Of a DNA stretch of 64,000 nucleotides, positions 50,001 through 55,789 are shown piece by piece. The position numbers and the translations under genes were made by a program. Source of the DNA: Muribaculaceae bacterium (lineage in GTDB: Bacteria; Bacteroidota; Bacteroidia; Bacteroidales; Muribaculaceae); contig JAFLTO010000007.1 of the NCBI GenBank assembly GCA_022510425.1, positions 1-64,000 of the forward strand. Direction: 5' to 3'. How positions within the stretch are numbered: position 1 is the first letter of the stretch; every line of letters starts with the position of its first letter. The notes under the pieces are model-generated. The model had not been told where the DNA came from. It ran no database searches and saw only the letters and a program-made list of their open reading frames with translations.

Positions 50001-50128
50001 TTTCACCAGAATGCTTATGTTTTGCATCATGTATTAAAGAAGGTGTTAATTCTTCAACAATGTTAAAACAAAAACTATTGAACAATTGGATGCGTGTAGA
50101 AGCCCATATAAATCATAAACAACTCTAA
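47048..50128 (+). CDS. Large SF2 (Ski2/Hel308-like) DEAD/DEAH-box helicase, HamB-like
   Basis: 1026-residue helicase with a 300-residue N-terminal region of unknown function. Motif I is TFPTGAGKST (Lys312), motif Ia IVPTHALEYQVQ, motif II DEFH (Asp406-His409, a DEAH variant), motif III SAM within LLISAMVKNGKDI, motif V VATPTISQGINLPSDIVII, and motif VI NAVGRAGRAGF with Arg712 and Arg715. Motif V/VI wording (QGINLP, GRAGRAG) resembles Ski2/Hel308 helicases and Hachiman HamB. The C-terminal 280 residues are helical. It overlaps the upstream nuclease by 8 nt and precedes a DUF1016 nuclease by 23 nt. A role in sensing or unwinding invading DNA with its nuclease partner is inferred. Confidence 0.75.
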   Translation: MYNKETYHLIQQIPHISGITTENLPQFLTKVYAKIVALKATANTEDFHIGISKEVKDLGIIANTLEILLISDTEMENKKSIAFVGASSRQLMDMINPDDEYNCLSLYNLPYIVSASLQFVISGHFADAQEMAKKINYKNTNSPYIRDVLWSLQDLLCNRIEEVARRRLVMPVYENYKENIVEDVMFYNISLAIQEIALYLLGEKKEHDASGIILKINKLSVYNVTGFNQPDIYTGVYILCCLLYEAMQNIIVHSVFKLPIPQNINEEEWFQKMKEFAYRKPLIWDNHLSAIQRGVLNSGNSAILTFPTGAGKSTIADLKIIATILSQKRVIYIVPTHALEYQVQKSMESIVRQVNRSLNLDGELSEVEFDTSADSRISVITPERCLTRLILNPDEFLNEVGLFVFDEFHLISGKIFDHRAPEAMSLLVELLYRRPTADFLLISAMVKNGKDIKEWIESTSGHTCLFLDSDWKPTSQLQGCIVYSKEDLDELNTIVKTYKETYKRPSKSLSNKLNIIPKCFFSLKTVWDSLDLKDYYFSSILKFPIKLNINNYFKITPNSNEVAAQLAFQFLLLRMKIIIFALSPKVVNSINNRLNQIRQDSEVEFPVASWTKYKSEIEAISLELGDWSYSYLSKCTIATQHHSLLLAKERQISEYEFKDPSSVGIMVATPTISQGINLPSDIVIISGSYRFQSESNSLEPIKAHDILNAVGRAGRAGFRSHGTAILIPSDVIGYNHGEIGKDWMELKDDIFSQGDKCLKIEDPLAEIFNSDGEIDNYPIVLKFQGNKKDIIEKLKRTFFVHQNKIKNIELNGIADNIISARMSGATEDIWCTDLSMKTSLKVSDVIRIYSLIPRKYIDMSESLAVMDMIDMVEEVIKADVEIIQFMLQPMLSEKDLRNILDIKDENFYSDNTVKIIVEIMRAYISGIPLCELEKMILKGQRESNYVEKGRKIALKLMPALSYLCGNITFIFMAKAQNVKERDIDFSPECLCFASCIKEGVNSSTMLKQKLLNNWMRVEAHINHKQL

Positions 50129-50151
50129 CTTTTCCTGTTAACACTATAACT

Positions 50152-51231
50152 ATGGCCACAGATAAAGATTTAATTCCGGAAAAACCGATAAACCAATTAT
50201 ATGTTAAGGCAGTTGAAATTATTGAGACCGCCCGGAATAACACATACAGACAAATAAATGAAAATCTTGTTAAACGCAATTGGGAATTAGGAAAATTAAT
50301 TTCGGAAGAAGAGATCAGAGGTCGAGACAGGTCAGAATTATATGGTCTTGATGTAATAAAATCATTATCTAAGAGGCTTGCGGCAAAATATGGCAAAGGA
50401 TTTTCTAAGAGTTACTTATATAGTTTCTTAGAATTCTATAAATCTCATCCAAACATTTTCCAATCAGTGATTGGAAAATCTTCAAAGCTTTTGTCTTGGA
50501 CTCATTATTATGCACTTACCTCAGTTTTAGATGACAAAGCACGGGATTGGTATGAACAAGAAGCTTTCCAACAAGGTTGGTCTGTTAAGACTCTACAAAG
50601 GAATATAAATTCTCAATATTATTACCGGCTCCTTTCCTCCCAAAAGAAAGATTTAGTTGAGAAGGAAATGCTTGAATTAACTGCTCCTTTACAAACTAAC
50701 GATCCCACTGATTTTATTAAGAATCCTGTTATAGGTGAATTTTTAGGTTTTACTGCTGATTCTTCATTCCGGGAGTCTGAATTGGAACAAGCCATCATTG
50801 ATAATCTTGAAAAATTCCTATTGGAAATGGGGAAAGGCTTCGCCTTCGTAGCTCGCCAACAACATATTCATACAGAAAAAGAGGATTATTATATCGACCT
50901 GGTATTTTACAATTATATCTTGAAGGCGTTTGTCTTGATCGATTTGAAAACATCGAAAATAACTCATCAGGATGTTGGCCAAATGGATATGTACATTAGA
51001 ATGTATGATGAATTAAAACGAGGTGAAGGTGATAATCCTACTATCGGCATCCTTCTATGTGCAGAAACTGATGAAGATATTGCCCGATATTCTGTACTTC
51101 ACGACAATGATCATTTGTTTGCTTCCAAATACATGCTCTACCTTCCCACGCCGGAACAATTAAGAAGAGAAATCGAAAGGCAGAAAGAGATATTCCTTCT
51201 TCAGCAGAAAGAAAAGAAATCTGAAAATTGA
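50152..51231 (+). CDS. DUF1016 (YhcG-like) PD-(D/E)XK nuclease-domain protein
   Basis: Full-length member (359 residues) of the DUF1016 family. The N-terminal helical domain shows NQLYVKAVEIIETARNNTYRQINENLVKRNWELGKLI and AKYGKGFSKSYLYSFLEFY, then LSWTHYYALTSVLDDKARDWYEQEAFQQGWSVKTLQRNI. The C-terminal nuclease domain contains FVARQQHIHTEKEDYYIDLVFYNYILKAFVLIDLKTSKI, with the D-x(n)-D-x-K pair (YYIDLVFY and IDLKT), then GQMDMYIRMYD and GILLCAE. Such proteins occur in restriction and defence clusters; biochemical role is poorly defined. It may be cotranscribed with the nuclease-helicase pair. Confidence 0.9.
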   Translation: MATDKDLIPEKPINQLYVKAVEIIETARNNTYRQINENLVKRNWELGKLISEEEIRGRDRSELYGLDVIKSLSKRLAAKYGKGFSKSYLYSFLEFYKSHPNIFQSVIGKSSKLLSWTHYYALTSVLDDKARDWYEQEAFQQGWSVKTLQRNINSQYYYRLLSSQKKDLVEKEMLELTAPLQTNDPTDFIKNPVIGEFLGFTADSSFRESELEQAIIDNLEKFLLEMGKGFAFVARQQHIHTEKEDYYIDLVFYNYILKAFVLIDLKTSKITHQDVGQMDMYIRMYDELKRGEGDNPTIGILLCAETDEDIARYSVLHDNDHLFASKYMLYLPTPEQLRREIERQKEIFLLQQKEKKSEN

Positions 51232-51399
51232 TACTTATTTTTTACAGGATTAATCTCTTATAATGAAAATGAATTAATTAGGAGATTAGCACAACATAGA
51301 ATATTTATTGAGTCAAATTTGTAAATATATAGTTAGATTGTCATTAAACTTTTGGAATAATTTTTGAATAGTTTTTTATGGATTCCAAAGCATGGTGTT

Positions 51400-52689
51400 A
51401 TGACTACTACCCAGAAGTTTAATACATTTCTAACCAACATTAAAGTTGATAATGATGAAACTCTCTCAAATAGATACGGAGAGATTACGAAAAAATTAAA
51501 TCAAAGATTTAGAGGTTCAGACTCCGAAGTAAACAACAGACTACAGGTAGGATCTTATGGTAGATATACCGGCATTAAAGGGATCTCAGATCTCGACATG
51601 CTGTATATAATGCCAGACTCCCTATGGGATAAATATAAAAATGATCCCAAGAAACTTTTACAAGAAACAAAGGATGCTCTTATAGAAAGGTATCCTAGAA
51701 CGAAAATTAAGATTGACCGATTAGTTGTTGTAGTTGACTTCTGTAATTTTAAATTTGAAGTTCAACCAGTATTCCAAGGTGAGGAAAAGGATGATATTAT
51801 AACATATCAGTTTCCTGATACGAAATATGGATATTTTAGAGTAACAATGCCTAAACATGAACAGGAAGCCATGACTTCTTTCCGTGAAAATTACGGGGAT
51901 ACACATAGAAGGCTTTGTAAAATGATGCGAGCATGGACTAATCATATGGGAGTGCATATGGGTGGTCTTCTTTTAGATACTTTGGCATATAATTTTTTAA
52001 AAAATGATGAAGATTTAGCAACTACTCCTATTTCAAAATTTGACACCTTATGCCAAGATTTTTTTGAATTTCTTAAAAATGAACCTGTTAAAGATCATTA
52101 TCAGGCTTTGGGAAGTGGCCAAGATGTAAAAGTCAAGAAGAAATTTCAAACTAAAGCTAAGAAAGCTTTCAAATTGTCTTGTAAAGCCATTAATTCTGAT
52201 AATGAGGAGGAAGAACACTCATATTGGAGAGATATTTTCGGAAATAATTTTCCGAAGGCTGAAACAGTAATAAAGAACTTTTCTTCATTTCCTGAGGATA
52301 AGGAAGAATTTATTGAAGAAAAATATCCTATAAGCATCCAAGGTAATCTTAACATTGATTGTGAAATAAAGTCTAATGGATTTCGAGAAAGATTATTAAG
52401 TAGCCTGCTTCGTGATTCCCAAAAAATAGCAAGGGTTAAGTCTTTAGAATTCTTTATCGATTCGTTAACCATACCTGAACCTTATGAAGTTCTATGGAAG
52501 GTACGTAACGTTGGAGATGAAGCTATTCGTCGTAATTGTCTAAGAGGTCAAATTATTCCTTCTAACACTCCTAGTAAAAAAGGAAGAAAAGAGACCTCTA
52601 ACTTCCGTGGTCCACATTATGTGGAATGTTATATTTTAAAGGAAGGATATATTGTTGCTCGTGATAGAATTGAAGTTCCAATTTTATAA
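51400..52689 (+). CDS. CD-NTase (SMODS) with AGS-C sensor domain, CBASS cyclase
   Basis: Second-messenger synthetase of an anti-phage CBASS module, predicted to make a cyclic oligonucleotide on infection. 429 residues from ATG 51400; an upstream TTG start is less likely. The nucleotidyltransferase core shows VGSYGRYTGIKGISDLDML: Gly51-Ser52 and Asp64-Leu-Asp66, with a third acidic residue Glu120 in NFKFEVQP. The C-terminal 120 residues (GFRERLLSSLL, PYEVLWKVRNVGDEAIRRNCLRGQI, FRGPHYVECYILKEGYIVARD) match the AGS-C sensor domain of nucleotidyltransferases paired with SLATT effectors. The SLATT gene follows after 8 nt. No Cap2/Cap3 (E1/E2/JAB) or HORMA/TRIP13 genes are present, so this would be a minimal type I system. 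The nucleotide product is unknown. Confidence 0.9.
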   Translation: MTTTQKFNTFLTNIKVDNDETLSNRYGEITKKLNQRFRGSDSEVNNRLQVGSYGRYTGIKGISDLDMLYIMPDSLWDKYKNDPKKLLQETKDALIERYPRTKIKIDRLVVVVDFCNFKFEVQPVFQGEEKDDIITYQFPDTKYGYFRVTMPKHEQEAMTSFRENYGDTHRRLCKMMRAWTNHMGVHMGGLLLDTLAYNFLKNDEDLATTPISKFDTLCQDFFEFLKNEPVKDHYQALGSGQDVKVKKKFQTKAKKAFKLSCKAINSDNEEEEHSYWRDIFGNNFPKAETVIKNFSSFPEDKEEFIEEKYPISIQGNLNIDCEIKSNGFRERLLSSLLRDSQKIARVKSLEFFIDSLTIPEPYEVLWKVRNVGDEAIRRNCLRGQIIPSNTPSKKGRKETSNFRGPHYVECYILKEGYIVARDRIEVPIL

Positions 52690-52697
52690 TATTAGAT

Positions 52698-53108
52698 ATG
52701 ACACCTGAAATCAAAATTCAATATCGCCTCCTAGAAGAAAGATTTGTGAAAATTGCATGGACACATAAAATACATGAAAAGCAGGCTGATTTGTTCTATA
52801 AAACTTTAAGAAGAAACAAAACTCTTTTGGCTCTTTCAACAAGTTTTACTACTACATCTGCCGTTGCAAGCATATTTGCCCAATTCAATTTAGATTGGAT
52901 ATTGGATATTATAACAGCTGTTTTTGCAGTAATATCTACATTCCTTACATTAAGATACAAAGACAATGTTTTGGAAGAAAAGATTATTGCTAACAGACAA
53001 TATGCGGCTAAATGTCTTTCTATTAGAAATGACTATGAAGCTCTTTTGGCGCATATAAAATCAGGAAGCATTTCCGATTTAAATTTAATTATGGAAAAAA
53101 AGGAATAG
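52698..53108 (+). CDS. SLATT-domain 2TM effector of the CBASS module (tail out of frame)
   Basis: Predicted membrane-disrupting effector opened by the CD-NTase product. The 136 residues contain an N-terminal helix (YRLLEERFVKIAWTHKIHEKQADL), two membrane helices (LALSTSFTTTSAVASIFAQF and WILDIITAVFAVISTFLTL) and a cytosolic coiled segment DNVLEEKIIANRQYAAKCLSIRNDYEALLAHIKSG, the standard SLATT plan. The frame stops prematurely at MEKKE after an A7 tract (53095-53101). With one A fewer, reading continues another 55-60 residues through a sequence resembling the usual SLATT tail. As assembled the effector lacks that tail. Confidence 0.88.
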   Translation: MTPEIKIQYRLLEERFVKIAWTHKIHEKQADLFYKTLRRNKTLLALSTSFTTTSAVASIFAQFNLDWILDIITAVFAVISTFLTLRYKDNVLEEKIIANRQYAAKCLSIRNDYEALLAHIKSGSISDLNLIMEKKE

Positions 53109-53271
53109 AATAGATAAAAGAAATTTGGAGCTCTCGGAATGTGAGTCTAGACCTTCTGTCACTTCGAAGGCAATTACAGAAGCTGATAAAGCACTTAAAA
53201 TTAATAAAGAAACTCAAACTTCAGAGGAAGAAATAAGAGCTATAGTGCCATTAAATTTACAAATATTATAA
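53092..53271 (+). pseudogene. Out-of-frame C-terminal tail of the SLATT effector
   Basis: Frame +1 relative to the SLATT gene is open from the A7 tract to TAA 53269-53271. It encodes ...DKRNLELSECESRPSV, TSKAITEADKALKINKE and TQTSEEEIRAIVPLNLQIL. SLATT proteins commonly end with a Thr-Ser-x-x-x-x-x-Ala-x-x-Ala-Leu-Lys helix and a Glu-Glu-Ile-x-x-x-x-Pro finish, as I remember the family, so this looks like the native tail. No good start codon precedes it, consistent with a frameshift: mutation, phase variation, programmed slippage or assembly error. Confidence 0.7.
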
Positions 53272-53488
53272 CCTCCTATAATGCCTTTTGTTTTACGATT
53301 ATCTTAGAAATTTGATAAAATATATAAAAATTGTTCAATAATCAAAATCATTTATAGGCATAAAATATATTATAATCGAAATAAATTCCTTTTTTGTTTA
53401 TAGATTTTTAGGGTTTTCTTATCTTATAAATGTACCAAATTTGTACCATGCTTTTGTAACTAATTGATTTACAAGCGTTATTAGATTA
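53272..53488. other. A+T-rich right end of the island with an extra TTGTACCA pair
   Basis: No gene is visible. TGTACCAAATTTGTACCA at 53431-53448 is a third copy of the motif found once in each border repeat (44862-44879 and 53853-53870). It lies 41 nt before the dnaK-tail copy that opens repeat B, a position expected for recombination-site or accessory binding sequence of a tyrosine integrase. That role is inferred. Confidence 0.5.
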
Positions 53489-53925
53489 GAAGAAGTGAAG
53501 TAAATATGCGTAGCGAATTCGAGGAGATCATTAAGAGAATGTCGGCGGCTTTTGCAAAGCGAAGCGACGTGAAAAGCCAAGCCGGATCTCGATGCCGAAG
53601 GCAAAATGATTGACTCAAATAATAGAAAAGATAATTATCAATAGAATAATAGAGTGCAACTCAACAAGTTACACTCTATTTTTATTTTCGTTTTTATTGA
53701 TTTCCTTGCTTATTTATAGTATTTTTATCGTATATTTATTCCCTCCGGCGGTGAGTTTGATGGCTTTGCCACCGAGTACCAGACTGGCTTTTCACCTTGC
53801 AAAAGCCTTCTGACGTTCTCTTCACGCTCACCGTGATTAAGCTCCGCTTAATTGTACCAAATTTGTACCAGTACTTATTGGTGGACAATTCTTTACTTAG
53901 TGATATCTAATGGGTGATATTAGCC
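53489..53925 (+). repeat. Long direct repeat, copy B (right border of the defence island)
   Basis: Opens with GAAGAAGTGAAGTAA (53489-53503), a 14/15 match to the last five codons of dnaK with its stop, then repeats copy A: the structured segment (53510-53620), the hairpin terminator (about 53649-53682), and TTGTACCAAATTTGTACCAG with the TACTTAT-GGACAATTCT block. Between about 53740 and 53851 copy B carries an extra segment of about 110 nt bounded by complementary CGGTGAG (53749-53755) and CTCACCG (53827-53833). The repeat ends within 2 nt of the 3' end of the DUF4143 ATPase gene. Confidence 0.9.
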
Positions 53926-53926
53926 T

Positions 53927-55099
53927 TTAAAAATTATAGCTTTTAAAGAAGAATGATTGATAATTTAAAATCTTCACCCCATTAATTTCTCCTTTATCTT
54001 CTCCATTATAAATTATATACTTTCTCCCGGTTAAATCAGGAAATTCTTTTTCAAAAGACATGATGCCTTTTAGAAATTCTGTGTTAAATGTTTCCGAAGA
54101 TTTTATCTCCACAAGGTCATATTTTTCTTTATTTTTGATTAATAGGTCGACCTCATTACCGTTGGAATCACGATAAAAATAGATAGCAGGTTGCTTTCCT
54201 TCATTAAGAAAATATTTCTGGACATTGCAGATTATCATATTTTCAAATAGATGTCCTCTCATTTTATCAATGTTCATCTGAGAAGGGGAATCTATATCAA
54301 GCAACCAAGATGCAATGCCACTGTCAGTGAAATAAACCTTTAAACTCTTTATAAGCCTTTTCTTAGTATTGGTAAAAAAAGGCTTTAGATTAAACACCAC
54401 ATAAGAAGCCTGTAAAGTAGAAAGCCACGCCTTCACTGTATTTGCGGAGATCCCCAGTTCATTAGAGAGTTCAGAATCCTTAAAGATTGAGCCTATCCTC
54501 GCTGCCGTTAAAGTTAAGAAACGTTGATATGTGTCTAAATCCTTTATGCCAATCAAATCCCTTAGGTCTCTTTCCAAATAAGTTTTCACATAGTTTGGAT
54601 AATAAAATTTCGGGACATTTTCTCCAGTCCAAATTACAGGATAAAATCCGGAATAAAGTAGATTATCAGTCTCCTTATCTTTAATTAGCGTTTCAATCTC
54701 TTCAAGAGCAAAAGGCAATAACTCGAAAAGGGCTGTTCTTCCAGCCAGTGTTTGGGATACATTCTTTAACAAGGCGAAATTGGAACTCCCGGAAAGATAA
54801 AATTTTATGTTTTTCTTTTCATCTACAATTCCTTGGATATAGGATAAAAGTTCAGGGAGTTTTTGAACTTCATCGATGATTAATTCATCAGTGTCGGATT
54901 TCAAAAATCCTCGAGGGTCATTTACAGCAAGTTTCCTATTATCGGGATCTTCCAAAGATCTGTATAACGCATTCGGGAAAAGATTTTTAAGCAATGTGGA
55001 TTTTCCGGATTGCCTGGGGCCTGTCAGGGTGATAACTGAAAAATAACGAGTAGCCTCTAATATTTCTTTTTCCAAAAGCCTATGAATATATTCCGACAT
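53927..55099 (-). CDS. AAA ATPase with DUF4143 C-terminal domain
   Basis: Intact 390-residue member of the abundant AAA_14/DUF4143 ATP-binding family. Walker A is TLTGPRQSGKSTLL (near residue 30), Walker B DELIIDEVQKLPELL, the sensor segment FYLSGSSNFALLKNVSQTLAGRTALFELLPFALEE, followed by YLERDLRDLIGI and the DUF4143 part with NELGISANTVKAWLSTLQASYVVF, GHLFENMIICNVQKYF and a PD-(D/E)XK-like IYFYRDSNGNEVDLLIKNKEKYDLVEIKSSETF. The function of the family is unclear; a mobile or toxin-like role has been suggested. It abuts border repeat B and is probably a separate acquisition from the island. Confidence 0.9.
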   Translation of the reverse strand: MSEYIHRLLEKEILEATRYFSVITLTGPRQSGKSTLLKNLFPNALYRSLEDPDNRKLAVNDPRGFLKSDTDELIIDEVQKLPELLSYIQGIVDEKKNIKFYLSGSSNFALLKNVSQTLAGRTALFELLPFALEEIETLIKDKETDNLLYSGFYPVIWTGENVPKFYYPNYVKTYLERDLRDLIGIKDLDTYQRFLTLTAARIGSIFKDSELSNELGISANTVKAWLSTLQASYVVFNLKPFFTNTKKRLIKSLKVYFTDSGIASWLLDIDSPSQMNIDKMRGHLFENMIICNVQKYFLNEGKQPAIYFYRDSNGNEVDLLIKNKEKYDLVEIKSSETFNTEFLKGIMSFEKEFPDLTGRKYIIYNGEDKGEINGVKILNYQSFFFKSYNF

Positions 55100-55161
55100 T
55101 GGTATATTCGTTTAATAATTAATCGGTTGAATATTGTTTATGCAAAACTGCAATCGTATTG

Positions 55162-55169
55162 CAAATTTA
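55162..55169 (-). promoter_or_regulatory. -7 box of the DUF4143 ATPase, with a small downstream dyad
   Basis: The minus strand reads TAAATTTG, about 63 nt before the ATG. Directly downstream is the dyad GCAAT-ACG-ATTGC (around 55150-55162). The gap 55170-55305 is plain A+T-rich spacer. Confidence 0.45.
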
Positions 55170-55305
55170 CATAATTTTTTGAATGTCTACATGTAATTAA
55201 GGCTTATTTACAATAAAGAATTGACAGTCTATATTAATTATAGATTGGGATAATAAAATATTTTGATAAATAAAATTTATTGACATATTTATTTAAAATA
55301 ATCAT

Positions 55306-55402
55306 AACTATTTTTATAGTTAATAAATATTAAAAACAATCCAAGATTATTGAAACTATAAAAATAGTTATTAAATTTGCCGTCACAACGATAAAAATAG
55401 TT
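55306..55402 (+). promoter_or_regulatory. Three BlaI-type operators and -7 box before the BlaI/M56 pair
   Basis: AACTATTTTTATAGTT (55306-55321), AACTATAAAAATAGTT (55354-55369) and AACGATAAAAATAGTT (55387-55402, one mismatch in the dyad) are palindromic 16-mers as expected for a dimeric BlaI/MecI repressor. The -7 box TAAATTTG (55372-55379) lies between the second and third copies, and the third ends directly against the ATG at 55403. This implies autorepression with both promoter and start region covered. Confidence 0.75.
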
Positions 55403-55789
55403 ATGAAAAAAAGAGATAATAATCAACTGACACCAAAAGAGGAGGAACTGATGCAACTTCTTTGGGAACATGAACCAATTTTAATAAGCAAACTCATTGA
55501 ATTTTATCCTGACCCGAAACCTCACTTTAACACGGTATCAACCGTCATGAAAAGACTGGAGGCAAAAGGTTTTGTCGGCCATAATGAAGCGGGAGGCTCG
55601 TTCCAATTCTTTTCCAAGGTTCCCAAAGATAATTTCAGAAAGAAGAGTTTCGGAGACTTCATCAAGAACTATTTTGGTGGCAGTTATTATGGGGCAGTGT
55701 CTGCTCTTGTCGAGGAAGATAAAATTTCTGCTACTGAATTAAAAGAGTTGCTGGAAATCATTGAAAATAAAGGAAAGCAGAATGGGTAA
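55403..55789 (+). CDS. BlaI/MecI/CopY-family transcriptional repressor
   Basis: Winged-helix repressor of 128 residues: LTPKEEELMQLLWEHEPILISKLIEFYPDPKPHFNTVSTVMKRLEAKGFVGHNEAGGSFQFFSKV is the DNA-binding domain and the C-terminal FIKNYFGGSYYGAVSALVEEDKISATELKELLEII is the dimerisation helix region, which in relatives contains the cleavage site. It is paired with an M56 sensor protease, as in BlaI-BlaR1, whose ATG overlaps this gene by 8 nt. No beta-lactamase or penicillin-binding protein gene is nearby, so the regulated function is unknown; the operators suggest at least autoregulation. Confidence 0.94.
   Translation: MKKRDNNQLTPKEEELMQLLWEHEPILISKLIEFYPDPKPHFNTVSTVMKRLEAKGFVGHNEAGGSFQFFSKVPKDNFRKKSFGDFIKNYFGGSYYGAVSALVEEDKISATELKELLEIIENKGKQNG

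Noticed and set aside
46243..50128. Naming the genes hamA and hamB outright
   Set aside because: Layout fits Hachiman, but I cannot confirm the HamA domain by eye; left as HamA/HamB-like.
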